In this document: in pieces, positions 40,136 through 49,452 of the stretch
Layout of the letters: every line of letters begins with the position of its first letter
How positions within the stretch are numbered: the stretch's first letter is position 1
DNA from: Bacteroidales bacterium
GTDB taxonomy: Bacteria > Bacteroidota > Bacteroidia > Bacteroidales > UBA932
NCBI GenBank assembly: GCA_016281015.1
Contig: JAEEHS010000038.1
Span: forward strand, 1 to 53,678
Length of the DNA stretch: 53,678 nucleotides
Reading direction: 5' to 3'
Translations under genes and position numbers: made by a program
The notes under the pieces: generated by a model
What the model was told of the DNA's origin: nothing
Seen by the model: the letters and a program-made list of their open reading frames with translations, nothing else
Database searches by the model: none

Positions 40136-40405
40136 ATGCTGGAAGATCTGAGAAAACAAATCGAAAAGCTGATTGCCCGCTACGAGGCTGAGAAAGCGGA
40201 GAACCAGACCCTCCGCGATGAGTTACGTGCCTGCAAAGATGCCAATCAAACCTACCGGAAACAGATTGAGGACTTGTTGTCCGAGATAGAAAGCCGGAAG
40301 CTTACAGATGCCTTCACCGCCGGCGGAGACCCCACCGCGGCGAAAGAAAAAATCGATACATTGCTCCGGGAGATCAATAAATGCATCTCCTGGCTGGAAA
40401 ACTAA
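40136..40405 (+). CDS. Small coiled-coil protein upstream of zapA
   Basis: 89 aa, almost entirely a heptad-repeat coiled coil (LRKQIEKLIARYEAEKAENQ onward). Paired with zapA 6 nt downstream. Size and position suggest a ZapB-like partner in Z-ring assembly, but no ZapB signature is certain; this is inference. ATG 40136 is preferred to the TTG at 40130. Confidence 0.82.
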   Translation: MLEDLRKQIEKLIARYEAEKAENQTLRDELRACKDANQTYRKQIEDLLSEIESRKLTDAFTAGGDPTAAKEKIDTLLREINKCISWLEN

Positions 40406-40411
40406 AACGGG

Positions 40412-40693
40412 ATGGGACAGAAGGTCAACATCAAAATCGGCGAACGCTCGTACAGCCTGACGGCAGCCACTCCGGAAAAGGAGCGGGTTTTCCGTCTGGC
40501 CGCGGACAGTGTGAACCGCCGCTATGATGAACTGGTCCGGAAGTTCGTCGGCACCCCGCCGATTGAACTGATGTCCATGGTCGCCCTGAACGAAAGCATC
40601 GGCCGCATCGAGGCTCAGCTGGAATCCAGCCGCTCCCGCGAGGATGTATCGGCACTCTTTAAGCAGCTCGGTCAATATCTCGACCAACATTAA
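40412..40693 (+). CDS. zapA: Cell division protein ZapA
   Basis: 93 aa FtsZ-associated protein that bundles Z-ring protofilaments. The N-terminal beta region (VNIKIGERSYSLTA) and the C-terminal helix (MVALNESIGRIEAQLESS) match the ZapA family. Its stop is 3 nt before a likely 6S RNA, the same order as zapA-ssrS in E. coli. Confidence 0.9.
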   Translation: MGQKVNIKIGERSYSLTAATPEKERVFRLAADSVNRRYDELVRKFVGTPPIELMSMVALNESIGRIEAQLESSRSREDVSALFKQLGQYLDQH

Positions 40694-40695
40694 TT

Positions 40696-40856
40696 AAGCC
40701 GTCAGGCACCCCTGCTGAAAACAACACGTTTCAACGTTCCGAGTTGACTCAAGCCGGGTATGACGGGCCCATCGCAGTAGTGGGATATCAGAAACCGGAT
40801 GGAACTCAAATCTTATTTTTAAGATTTTCTGACGACGGTGCTGACGGCTTTTTTTT
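40696..40856 (+). ncRNA. ssrS: Candidate 6S RNA
   Basis: A 160-nt gap between zapA and rny folds like 6S RNA. The 5' end AAGCCGTCAG-g-CACC pairs with GGTGCTGACGGCTT (40837-40850) to form a 14-bp closing stem with one bulged G, followed by a T-run to 40856. The interior is less paired, with a small hairpin AAATCTTA/TAAGATTT (40808-40828) on the 3' side and a distal GC-rich stem (CCGG and CCCA/TGGG pairs), as in the central bubble and terminal stem of 6S RNA. No start codon with a long frame is present. 6S RNA sequesters the housekeeping RNA polymerase. No clear promoter was found. Confidence 0.72.
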
Positions 40857-40885
40857 CTCAAGGACGTTATTAAAACAATATATAT

Positions 40886-42430
40886 ATGAATACTGTACTA
40901 TACCTTGTCATCGGATTTGTCGCGGGTGCGGCCATCGCCCTCGCCCTTTACATACTGGTGCGTAAATCGATTCTGAAAGGCAAACGGGACGAGATTCTCG
41001 AAAAAGCCGAAATCGAAGGAGAGAAGATCAAGAACGAGAAGATTCTCCAGGCCAAGGAAAAGTTCCTTTCCCTCAAGGCCGAGCACGACAAGACGATCAA
41101 CGAACGCAACAACCAGGTCCGGGAAGCCGAATCCCGCGTCAAACAGAAAGAGAATACCTGGAACCAGAAGCTCGCCGACCTGGAGCGCAAGATGAAAGAG
41201 AACGAGCAGATCAAGAGCAGCCTCAAAGGCCAGCAGGAATCGCTCAAATTCAAGGAAGAGGAGGCGGAGAAACTCCGCGACCAGGCCATCCGCCAGATCG
41301 AGACCATCGCCGGCATGTCGGCCCAGGAGGCCAAGACCCAGCTGCTGGAATCCATGAAAGCGGAAGCCCGGACCCAGGCCCAGGCCTATATGAACGACTG
41401 CATGGACGAGGCCCGGCTGAACGCCGCCAAGGAAGCCAAGCGCATCGTCATCAACACCATCCAGCGCACCGCGACGGAAACGGCCATCGAGAACGCGGTC
41501 ACCACCTTCCCGATCGACAATGACGAGATCAAGGGACGGATCATCGGCCGGGAAGGCCGCAATATCCGCGCCCTCGAAGCTGCCACCGGTGTGGAAATCG
41601 TCGTGGACGATACCCCGGACGCCATCCTGCTGTCCGCCTTCGATCCGGTCCGCCGCGAGGTGGCGCGCCTGTCGTTGCACCAGCTGGTGATCGACGGCCG
41701 CATCCATCCCGCCCGCATCGAAGAAGTGGTCGCGAAGGTGAGCAAGCAGCTCGAGGATGAGATCCTGGAAACCGGAAAACGGACCACCATCGGCCTCGGC
41801 ATCCACGGACTGCCCATGGAACTGGTCCGCCTGATCGGCCGGATGAAATACCGCTCCTCCTATGGACAGAACCTGCTGCAGCACTCCCGCGAGGTGGCGA
41901 ACATCTGCGCCATCATGGCTTCGGAGCTGGGCCTGAACCCGAAGATCGCCAAACGCGCCGGCCTCCTGCACGATATCGGCAAAGTCTCCGACGAAGATCC
42001 GGACCTGCCGCATGCCCTGCTGGGTGCCAAACTCGCCGAGCAGTACAAGGAGAAGCCTGAAATCTGCAACGCCATCGGCGCACACCATGAAGAGATGGAG
42101 ATGACTTCCCTCTATGCGCCCATCGTGCTGGTCGGCGACGCCATTTCCGGCGCCCGTCCGGGCGCCCGCCGCGAAGTCATCGAATCCTATATCAAACGGC
42201 TCAAGGGCATGGAAGATCTCGCTGCCGCCTATCCGGGTGTCACGAAGTCCTATGCCATCCAGGCCGGCCGCGAACTCAGGGTCATCGTCGGTGCCGCCGA
42301 AGTCAGCGACAGCGAGGCCGAAGTCCTCTCCGGCGAAATCGCCAAGCGGATCCAGGACGAGATGACCTATCCCGGCCAGGTGAAGATTACCGTCATCCGC
42401 GAAACCCGTTCCGTCGCCTACGCCAAGTAA
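40886..42430 (+). CDS. rny: Ribonuclease Y
   Basis: 514 aa membrane-anchored endoribonuclease that starts mRNA decay. N-terminal membrane helix (1-25), long coiled coil (30-200), KH domain with [11 protein letters not shown] (221-231), and HD domain with H362-D363 in HDIGK. Length and domain order are canonical. The antiporter ATG follows the stop directly. Confidence 0.96.
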   Translation: MNTVLYLVIGFVAGAAIALALYILVRKSILKGKRDEILEKAEIEGEKIKNEKILQAKEKFLSLKAEHDKTINERNNQVREAESRVKQKENTWNQKLADLERKMKENEQIKSSLKGQQESLKFKEEEAEKLRDQAIRQIETIAGMSAQEAKTQLLESMKAEARTQAQAYMNDCMDEARLNAAKEAKRIVINTIQRTATETAIENAVTTFPIDNDEIKGRIIGREGRNIRALEAATGVEIVVDDTPDAILLSAFDPVRREVARLSLHQLVIDGRIHPARIEEVVAKVSKQLEDEILETGKRTTIGLGIHGLPMELVRLIGRMKYRSSYGQNLLQHSREVANICAIMASELGLNPKIAKRAGLLHDIGKVSDEDPDLPHALLGAKLAEQYKEKPEICNAIGAHHEEMEMTSLYAPIVLVGDAISGARPGARREVIESYIKRLKGMEDLAAAYPGVTKSYAIQAGRELRVIVGAAEVSDSEAEVLSGEIAKRIQDEMTYPGQVKITVIRETRSVAYAK

Positions 42431-44650
42431 ATGTCCGAGATAGAGCCGCTGATTGCCGACCTTGCGCTGATCCTGATCTGCGCCGGGGTGATGACCCTGG
42501 TATTCAAGAAACTCAGGCAGCCGCTCGTTCTGGGCTATATCGTCGCCGGCTTTATCGCCAGTCCCCACTTTGCCCTGACCCCTTCGGTTCTGGATGCCGC
42601 CAGCATCCACACCTGGTCGGACATCGGAGTCATCTTCCTCCTCTTCGCCCTCGGGCTGGAGTTCTCCTTCAAGAAAATCGTCAAGGTCGGAGGGCCGGCG
42701 GTCATCGCCGCCCTCACGATTATTTCCGGGATGATATTCCTGGGATTCACCGTCGGATCGGCCTTCGGCTGGAAGAAGATGGACGCTCTCTTCCTGGGCG
42801 GCATGATCGCCATGTCATCGACCACCATCATCTACAAAGCCTTCGAGGACCTCGGGCTGCAGCGGAAACAGTTCGCCTCGCTGGTCATGTCCATCCTCAT
42901 CCTGGAGGATATCCTGGCGGTGGTGCTGATGGTCATCCTATCGACCATCGCCGTTTCGAACAGCTTCGAAGGCGGGGCGCTGATGGGGTCCATCGCCAAG
43001 CTCGTCTTCTTCCTGATTCTGTGGTTTGTCGTCGGGCTGTACCTGATCCCGCTCGTACTGAAAAAGACCCGGAAACTGATGAACGAGGAGACCCTGCTGA
43101 TCGTCGCCCTTGGGCTGTGTTTCGGCATGGTCGTCATCGCGGCCAAAACCGGCTTTTCCGCCGCATTCGGCGCCTTCATCATGGGCTCCATCCTGGCCGA
43201 GACCATCGAGGCCGAGCACATCGAGCGGCTCGTCAAGCCGGTAAAAGACCTGTTCGGCGCCATCTTCTTCGTTTCCGTCGGCATGATGGTGGACCCGGCC
43301 ATGATCGCCCAGCACGCTCTTCCGATCCTGGTCATCACCCTGACCGTCATCATCGGACAGCTCCTATTCGCCACCCTCGGCGTCCTTCTGTCCGGGCAGC
43401 CGCTCAAGACCGCCATGCATTGCGGCTTCTCCCTGACCCAGATCGGGGAATTCGCCTTCATCATCGCGACCCTCGGGGTGGCCCTCGGCGTCACCAGTGA
43501 TTTCCTCTACCCGATTGTCGTCGCCGTGTCGGTCATCACCATTTTCCTGACCCCCTACATGATCCGCCTGGCGGAGCCCTCCTACGGTTTCGTGTACAAG
43601 CACCTTCCCGCCCGTGCCAAGACCTTCCTGGACAATTATACGGTCCACAGCCCCTCCACCTCCAAACAGAGCCTCTGGAAGGACTATATCGTGGCCATTG
43701 TCCGGAATACGGTCATCCATGGCATCATCTGCATCGCCATCTGCGCCCTCGGCTTTTCGCTGCTCGTCCCGTTTACCGAGAAATGGCTGCCCTCCATCTG
43801 GGCCCATATCCTCTCGGGCAGCATCATCATTCTTATGATGGCGCCCTTCCTGAGAGCCATCATGATCAAGAAAAACCGTTCCGAGGAGTACCTGACCCTC
43901 TGGGAAGAAAGCCGGTCGAACCGGGCGCCCCTCGTGGCGTCCATCGTGGTCCGCATCGGCATTGCCCTCGGCTTTGTCCTCTACGTGCTGGGACGCCTGT
44001 TCCATATCTCCATCGCCTGGCTCTTCCTCCTGGCTTTCGCCCTGGTGACCTACATCATCTTCAGCCGCTACAACAAGCGGCGTTCCCACCAGATCGAGGC
44101 GACTTTCCGGCAGAACCTCCGTTCCCGGGAACCCGAATATGCCTCCCGCCTCCTCTCCAAAGACCTTCATCTGGCGGTTTTCGACATTCCCGCCAACATT
44201 CCCTGGGCCGGGGAGAGCCTCTCTGAACTGCGGCTCGGCAAGCGTTTCGGCATCCACGTCGTATCCATCCTCCGCGGAGGGGTCCGCATCAACATCCCCA
44301 AGGGAGAAGACCGGATCTGTCCCCAGGACCGCCTGCAGGCCGTCGGCAGCGACAGCCAGCTGGAGGCCTTTGGCCGCTTCCTCCAGGAGGAAGGCAGCGT
44401 CTCCCCCACCGGCAGCGACGAGGAAGGAGAAATGCAGCTTCGTTGCATCCCGGTCTCTCCACACTCCCCTTTCCAAGGGAAGACCCTTCCGGAAAGCGGC
44501 CTCCGCGACAAGTGGCACTGCATGCTGGTCGGTGTCGAGAAAGCGGACGGAAATCTCCATACACCCAATGTCGCCATCCCTTTCGAGGACGGCGACATTC
44601 TCTGGCTGGTCGGTGAAGCGTCCGACCTGAAACAAGTGGAAAGCGTCTAA
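42431..44650 (+). CDS. Kef-type cation/proton antiporter (CPA2 family) with RCK_C domains
   Basis: 739 aa. Residues 1-385 contain about 12 membrane helices with CPA2 motifs (FLLFALGLEFSFKKI, AMSSTTIIYKAFEDLG, LVMSILILEDILAVV); a second membrane block lies about 415-560. The C-terminal 180 residues carry two TrkA-C (RCK_C) domains. It would exchange K+ or Na+ for protons. The start abuts the rny stop, so they are co-transcribed. The 3' end overlaps the convergent nucleotidase gene by 4 bp, without a terminator. Confidence 0.88.
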   Translation: MSEIEPLIADLALILICAGVMTLVFKKLRQPLVLGYIVAGFIASPHFALTPSVLDAASIHTWSDIGVIFLLFALGLEFSFKKIVKVGGPAVIAALTIISGMIFLGFTVGSAFGWKKMDALFLGGMIAMSSTTIIYKAFEDLGLQRKQFASLVMSILILEDILAVVLMVILSTIAVSNSFEGGALMGSIAKLVFFLILWFVVGLYLIPLVLKKTRKLMNEETLLIVALGLCFGMVVIAAKTGFSAAFGAFIMGSILAETIEAEHIERLVKPVKDLFGAIFFVSVGMMVDPAMIAQHALPILVITLTVIIGQLLFATLGVLLSGQPLKTAMHCGFSLTQIGEFAFIIATLGVALGVTSDFLYPIVVAVSVITIFLTPYMIRLAEPSYGFVYKHLPARAKTFLDNYTVHSPSTSKQSLWKDYIVAIVRNTVIHGIICIAICALGFSLLVPFTEKWLPSIWAHILSGSIIILMMAPFLRAIMIKKNRSEEYLTLWEESRSNRAPLVASIVVRIGIALGFVLYVLGRLFHISIAWLFLLAFALVTYIIFSRYNKRRSHQIEATFRQNLRSREPEYASRLLSKDLHLAVFDIPANIPWAGESLSELRLGKRFGIHVVSILRGGVRINIPKGEDRICPQDRLQAVGSDSQLEAFGRFLQEEGSVSPTGSDEEGEMQLRCIPVSPHSPFQGKTLPESGLRDKWHCMLVGVEKADGNLHTPNVAIPFEDGDILWLVGEASDLKQVESV

Positions 44651-46392
44651 AGATCCCGGAACAGGCGCTTCATGTCCCGGTCCAGCGCCCGCTGAGCGAG
44701 CGCGGCAGGGACAAACGACCAGGTCCCGATCACAGAGGGATTCCCAATCACTTCCGGATCGATGGATCCATTTTTCATCAGATAATCATAGAGGAGATTG
44801 CGGATCTCGGGATAACGCTCCACCGTACGTTCGGCAAGCTGGTCCGCAGCGATACCCGCCTCTTTCAGCAGGTCGCCGCCGCCCGAAGCGCGGTAGGATG
44901 TCATGGCAACATAGTACACACGCTCCGCTTCGAAGGGGGTTCCGTCCGCCATCGAACGGATTCGTACCCGCTCTCCGCAGGGTTTTGTCACATCGACCGT
45001 GTAGCAGATACCGGCGGCAGAATCAAAGTTGTACGAACGGCTGACGAAAGACCATCCTTGCTGCTGGGTCCGCGGGTCGTCCCGCTCGGCGATTTTCAGG
45101 AGGGTCTCCTCTGCAGAGCCGACCGTATAGATCCAGCGGTCGTAGGAGGCTTCCAGGTAGCGGCGGATCTCCTCCCCTGTCATCTTAATGACAAAAAGCT
45201 GATTCTCAAAAGGATAAATCGTAAAGAGGTCGTTGAAGACCAGGATGCCGGAGCGGATATGGCCATTGTAGGTCAAGGGTGCGGCAAAGGAGATTTCCGC
45301 GGGGGCGCAGCCAAGGCAGACCGTATGGAGGAGGTTCATGTACGCCGACATGCCCCGGTAGGAATCCCGCGTCCGGAGGTCGACATTCAGCACCCCGACT
45401 TCCTTCAGGGTAAAAGCGCGCACCGCCTCGAACTCCTTCCGGAAATAGGCCCGCATGGCGGTATCCGCCCGTTCGGCCTTCACCGGAATCAGGTCGGTGA
45501 CGAAGCGTTTCGAAACGATCTGTCCGCCACGGACCGTCAGAAACATCTTTCCGTGGCCGACATAGCGGCTGTGGCTGCCGGAATTCAGCAGGGCACAGCT
45601 GTCCCGCGTCTCGACATAGGGGCGGTGGTCATGGCCGCAGATCAACCAGTCCACCCCGCGGACGCTGTTGAAGGCGTCCAGGGCTTCGGCTTCCAGGATG
45701 GTCCCGTCTCCCTGGCCGCAGGCCGAGTGCATGGTCGCGACGACAACATCCGGATGCTCCTTCTCCCGGACATAATCCACGTCCCGCTGGATGATGTCTG
45801 CAATGCTCAGAAAATCCATTCCCCGCCAGATCTCTTCGGTCAGCCAGGCCTTGATATTGGCGTTCGTATAGCCCAGGACGGCAATCCGGAGCCCGGCCTT
45901 GCGGACCATCTTGTAGAGCGGGAAATACGGTTTTCCGTTGTCCGTCCGGACGGCGTTGCCCGCCAGGAAATCCGCTCCGGCCTTTTTCAGGTCCACCGCG
46001 ACGCGGTCATACACCGGATGGCCCGTTTCGATGTCGTGGTTGCCGACCGCCACCGCATCATACTTCATGTACGAGAGCAGGCGCGGGAACAGATGGGGAG
46101 AAAGGGTGTCCACATAATTGTAGTAATAGGCCGCATTGTCTCCCTGGAGACAGTCTCCCGCATCGACGAGCAATACGTTTCCCGCTCCGTCCGCCTTCCG
46201 GACCGAATCGATATAGGTATTCATCGCAAAGAGCGACTTGCGCACCCCTCCGCCCACATAGGTCGAATCGAACCAGGTGGAATGGACATCATTGGTGGAA
46301 AGGACGGTCAGCGTGTATTCGCCGTCACGGAGCCCCGGACGGCAGGACAGGCAGAGCAGCGCCACGGCTGCGAAAAGGAGCAGTTTTTTCAT
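44647..46392 (-). CDS. 5'-nucleotidase/UshA-like metallophosphoesterase lipoprotein
   Basis: 581 aa lipoprotein (lipobox CLSC, Cys17 of MKKLLLF...). The metallophosphatase domain shows STNDVHSTW, DAGDCLQGD, VGNHDIE, MHSACG and ICGHDHRP in order; the C-terminal 5'-nucleotidase domain follows. These enzymes release phosphate from nucleotides or UDP-sugars in the periplasm. ATG 46392 is preferred: the preceding frame extends into the upstream glutamine synthetase, whose stop is 1 nt away, and the signal peptide begins here. Confidence 0.9.
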   Translation of the reverse strand: MKKLLLFAAVALLCLSCRPGLRDGEYTLTVLSTNDVHSTWFDSTYVGGGVRKSLFAMNTYIDSVRKADGAGNVLLVDAGDCLQGDNAAYYYNYVDTLSPHLFPRLLSYMKYDAVAVGNHDIETGHPVYDRVAVDLKKAGADFLAGNAVRTDNGKPYFPLYKMVRKAGLRIAVLGYTNANIKAWLTEEIWRGMDFLSIADIIQRDVDYVREKEHPDVVVATMHSACGQGDGTILEAEALDAFNSVRGVDWLICGHDHRPYVETRDSCALLNSGSHSRYVGHGKMFLTVRGGQIVSKRFVTDLIPVKAERADTAMRAYFRKEFEAVRAFTLKEVGVLNVDLRTRDSYRGMSAYMNLLHTVCLGCAPAEISFAAPLTYNGHIRSGILVFNDLFTIYPFENQLFVIKMTGEEIRRYLEASYDRWIYTVGSAEETLLKIAERDDPRTQQQGWSFVSRSYNFDSAAGICYTVDVTKPCGERVRIRSMADGTPFEAERVYYVAMTSYRASGGGDLLKEAGIAADQLAERTVERYPEIRNLLYDYLMKNGSIDPEVIGNPSVIGTWSFVPAALAQRALDRDMKRLFRDL

Positions 46393-46393
46393 T

Positions 46394-47908
46394 TTATCCG
46401 CAGTAGAAATATTCATCGACCAGGCGGCGCATCAGATCCGGATCCTTCCGGGCGGCTTCATGAAGGCCGCTGTCCTGGTGGGAGCGGAGGGCGCGGAGAA
46501 TCCCGTCGATGGTCCTCGGCGTGAATACGCCTTCCGCCTCATAGGATGCGCGCACGGCTTCCAGACAGTCGGCAGACTCGGCGCAGCAGGTCGGAAGCGC
46601 CTCCAGCGTGGAGAGTTTCGCCGCATTCTCGCTCTTGTGGATATCCATGTCCACGTATTTCTCCTCCGCAAGCCGAAGGGCCTCCTCCGCAGGCATCTCC
46701 AGTCCCTTCCGGGCGGCGACGCAAAGGCCGGCCATCAACTGGTAAATATCCGCGGAACAGTCCGGAGAGCGCATTTCGAACGTCTGCTTGAGCGTCGTGT
46801 CCATCTGTGCCGGCTTCTCGGAAGGATTGGCCTTCGAACACATGTCCTTGCCGGAGGACCAGCCCAGCGGCACGCGGACCAGGGCGGAACGGTTGCAGTC
46901 CCCCCAGCAGACATTGGTCGGGGCCTCCTGGTGCGGAACGAGACGGAAGTAGGACGTCGGATTCTTGTTGCCGAAGGCCGTGATGGACGGGGCCATCTTC
47001 ATCAGCCCGGCAATGGCGCGGCGCGCCTCTTCGCTCAGGCGGCCGTCCTCTCCGAGGGTCGCATTACGCTCCCCTTTCATCAGGCGCATATGGATGTGCA
47101 TGCCGCTTCCGGCCTTTCCCGTGGTGATTTTCGGTGCGAAACTCACGTCCAGCCCCCACTGATAGGCGAGGTTCCGGATCACCCACTTGGCCAGGAGCAG
47201 CTGGTCGGCAGCCGTGTCCAGCGGACAGGGCAGGAACTCGATTTCGTTCTGCTCATAAATCTTTCCCTCCAGGGAGAAATACCCTACCTCGGAGTGACCG
47301 TATTTGATCTGACCGCCGGTCCGGGCGACATGGACCATGCAGGCGCGGCGGAAATCGTTCATCTTGGCGAAGGGTTCCGACTCGTGGTAGCCCTTCTGGT
47401 CGGTCGCCGGGAAGAGCGGATCCTCCTCCGCGATGACATAGTATTCCAGTTCGCCCATGGCCTCGAAACGCATCCCCGTCGAGCGGGTGAACGCCTCGCC
47501 GGCGCGCCTGAGGGTATCGAAGGGATCGCACTCGAAGGGTTCGCCGTCCTTGGTGAAGAAACTGCAGAGGAAGCACAGGGTCGGAATCTCGTTGAACGGA
47601 TCCACAAAGGCCGTCCGGTAGCGCGGAATGACATAGAGGTCGCTGTTGCCAGCCTCGATGAAGGAAGGGAAAAGGCTGGAGCCGTCCACCCGTTCCCCTT
47701 CAGAGAGGATGGTCTCGGCGTATGCGAGGGAGTTGACCGTAAAATTCAGGGTCTTTACCCGGCCGTCTTCGGCAGGATACATGAAATCGACCATCCGGAT
47801 GTCCTTTTCCGTAATAAAACGGAGAAGGTCTTCCCGGGTGAAATCCTGCGGCCGCTTGCCGAGGAAGGCAACGACGTCATTGGGGCAAAGTGCGATATTC
47901 TTATCCAT
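46394..47908 (-). CDS. glnA: Glutamine synthetase (type I-like)
   Basis: 504 aa, ATP-dependent synthesis of glutamine from glutamate and ammonia. N-terminal beta-grasp domain with VDGSSLFPSF; catalytic domain with GSGMHIHMRL, NPTSYFRLVPHQEAP and RSALVRVP. ATG 47908 (MDKNIALCP) is chosen because upstream codons run into the hairpin at 47931-47970. Length suits GS-I rather than the 730-aa GS-III. It shares an operon with the nucleotidase gene. A GlnA-family paralogue of other function (for example gamma-glutamyl-polyamine synthetase) cannot be ruled out. Confidence 0.87.
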   Translation of the reverse strand: MDKNIALCPNDVVAFLGKRPQDFTREDLLRFITEKDIRMVDFMYPAEDGRVKTLNFTVNSLAYAETILSEGERVDGSSLFPSFIEAGNSDLYVIPRYRTAFVDPFNEIPTLCFLCSFFTKDGEPFECDPFDTLRRAGEAFTRSTGMRFEAMGELEYYVIAEEDPLFPATDQKGYHESEPFAKMNDFRRACMVHVARTGGQIKYGHSEVGYFSLEGKIYEQNEIEFLPCPLDTAADQLLLAKWVIRNLAYQWGLDVSFAPKITTGKAGSGMHIHMRLMKGERNATLGEDGRLSEEARRAIAGLMKMAPSITAFGNKNPTSYFRLVPHQEAPTNVCWGDCNRSALVRVPLGWSSGKDMCSKANPSEKPAQMDTTLKQTFEMRSPDCSADIYQLMAGLCVAARKGLEMPAEEALRLAEEKYVDMDIHKSENAAKLSTLEALPTCCAESADCLEAVRASYEAEGVFTPRTIDGILRALRSHQDSGLHEAARKDPDLMRRLVDEYFYCG

Positions 47909-47930
47909 ATTAATCAAGTGGTTTCTATTC

Positions 47931-47970
47931 AAAAAAACACTCCGCTGCATAAAAACCCAGGGAGTGTTTT
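47931..47970 (-). terminator. Hairpin with U-run between tRNA-Gly and glutamine synthetase
   Basis: On the minus strand, stem AACACTCC/GGAGTGTT with a 20-nt loop, followed by a T7 run. It lies downstream of tRNA-Gly and upstream of the glutamine synthetase gene, so it terminates the tRNA transcript and could act as a leader attenuator for glnA. Confidence 0.7.
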
Positions 47971-47972
47971 GG

Positions 47973-48045
47973 AGCGGAATACGAGATTCGAACTCGCGAC
48001 CCTCAGCTTGGGAAGCTGATGCTCTACCAACTGAGCTAATTCCGC
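47973..48045 (-). tRNA. tRNA-Gly (anticodon CCC)
   Basis: 73 nt cloverleaf on the minus strand. Acceptor GCGGAAT/ATTCCGC, D-arm AGCTCAGTTGGTAGAGC, anticodon stem TCAGC/GCTGA with loop TTCCCAA (anticodon CCC, complement at 48010-48012), T-arm GCGAGTTCGAATCTCGT. Discriminator U; CCA not encoded. Confidence 0.92.
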
Positions 48046-48054
48046 AGCGGGATA

Positions 48055-48085
48055 CAAAGGTATGAATAATTTTCGGATTCCCAAA
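48055..48085 (-). promoter_or_regulatory. Predicted tRNA-Gly promoter
   Basis: Minus strand TTTG-N19-TACCTTTG (-7 48055-48062, -33 48082-48085), squeezed between the tRNA and the ffh stop. Confidence 0.7.
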
Positions 48086-48087
48086 AC

Positions 48088-49413
48088 TTATTTTCTCCGC
48101 ATGCCCCTCATCTGCTGCATGAGGTTGCCGGTCATGGCGGTCTTCATGACCTTCCGGGTCCCTTCAAACTGCTTCAGAAGGCGGTTAACCTCGGGAAGGG
48201 AGGTCCCGGAGCCGTCGGCGATACGCTTTCGCCGGCTGCCGTTGATGATGTCGGGATGCTCGCGCTCCTGGGGGGTCATGGACAGGATGATGGCCTCGAC
48301 ACCCTTGAACGCGTCATTGTCGATATCCACGTCCTTGATGGCCTTCCCGACGCCCGGAATCATGGACGCCAGGTCCTTGATATTGCCCATCTTCTTGACC
48401 TGCTGGATCTGTTCGTAGAAGTCCCAGAGGGTGAATTTGTCCTTGGCGAGTTTCTTTTTCAGCTCACGGGCCTGCTGCTCGTCGAACTGCTCCTGGGCCT
48501 TTTCCACGAGGGAAACGATGTCGCCCATCCCGAGAATCCGGTCGGCGATGCGGGAGGGATGGAACACATCCAGCGCCTCCATCTTTTCACCGGAAGAGAC
48601 GAACTTGATCGGTTTCCCGACCACCGCCTTGATCGACAGGGCGGCACCGCCACGGGTGTCACCGTCCATCTTGGTCAGGACGACACCGTCGAAGTCGAGC
48701 CGGTCGTTGAAGGCCTTGGCCGTCTCCACGGCATCCTGGCCAGTCATGGCATCCACGACAAAGAGGGTCTCCGTCGGCTGGACGGCGCGGTGAAGGGCCG
48801 AAATCTCATCCATCAGCTGCTCATCCACGGCGAGACGGCCGGCGGTATCGATGATGACGACACTGTAGCCTTCCCGGCGGGCCTTCTCGATGGCATCCTT
48901 GGCGATCTTGATCGGATCCTTCTCCCCTTCCTCGGTATAGACGGGGACCTCCACGCTTTCGCCGAGCACCTTCAACTGCTCGATGGCGGCCGGACGGAAG
49001 GTATCGCACGCGGCGACGAGCACCTTCATCCCCCGCTTGGACTTGATATGGAGCGCCAGCTTGCCGGTGAAGGTCGTCTTACCGGAACCGTTCAGGCCCG
49101 CGACCAGCACGATGCCGGGATTCCCCTTGATGTTGATATCCTGCGCGCTCGAGCCCATGAATTCGGCCAACTCGTCGTGCATGATCTTCACCATCATCTG
49201 CTGCGGCTTGACCGCCGTCAGCACATTGGCCCCGATGGCCTTGTCCTTGACCCGGTTGCAGAAATCCTTCGCCACCTTGTAGCTGACATCGGCGTCCAGC
49301 AGGGCCTTGCGGATGTCCTTGACGGTCTCGGCGACATTGATCTCGGTGATTTTTCCTTCACCTTTCAGTATCTTGAAAGACCTTTCCAGCCTTTCACTCA
49401 AATTCTCGAACAT
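48088..49413 (-). CDS. ffh: Signal recognition particle GTPase Ffh
   Basis: 441 aa. N domain (1-95), G domain with P-loop GLNGSGKTT (106-114), DTAGRLAVDE and TKMDGD, and a C-terminal methionine-rich M domain (MTGNLMQQMRGMRRK) that binds 4.5S RNA and signal peptides. Canonical length. Monocistronic; divergent promoters are not shared. Promoter -7 TATCTTTG at 49437-49444. Confidence 0.96.
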   Translation of the reverse strand: MFENLSERLERSFKILKGEGKITEINVAETVKDIRKALLDADVSYKVAKDFCNRVKDKAIGANVLTAVKPQQMMVKIMHDELAEFMGSSAQDINIKGNPGIVLVAGLNGSGKTTFTGKLALHIKSKRGMKVLVAACDTFRPAAIEQLKVLGESVEVPVYTEEGEKDPIKIAKDAIEKARREGYSVVIIDTAGRLAVDEQLMDEISALHRAVQPTETLFVVDAMTGQDAVETAKAFNDRLDFDGVVLTKMDGDTRGGAALSIKAVVGKPIKFVSSGEKMEALDVFHPSRIADRILGMGDIVSLVEKAQEQFDEQQARELKKKLAKDKFTLWDFYEQIQQVKKMGNIKDLASMIPGVGKAIKDVDIDNDAFKGVEAIILSMTPQEREHPDIINGSRRKRIADGSGTSLPEVNRLLKQFEGTRKVMKTAMTGNLMQQMRGMRRK

Positions 49414-49436
49414 ACTCTGTCTGTAGTTTCAGCGTG

Positions 49437-49444
49437 CAAAGATA
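49437..49444 (-). promoter_or_regulatory. Predicted -7 box of ffh
   Basis: Minus strand TATCTTTG, 24 nt before the ATG; no clear -33 element. Confidence 0.5.
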
Positions 49445-49452
49445 AGGAATTT

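Noticed and set aside
47931..47970. Riboswitch upstream of glutamine synthetase
   Set aside because: Only one simple stem with U-run is visible; no glutamine-riboswitch signature was recognised.
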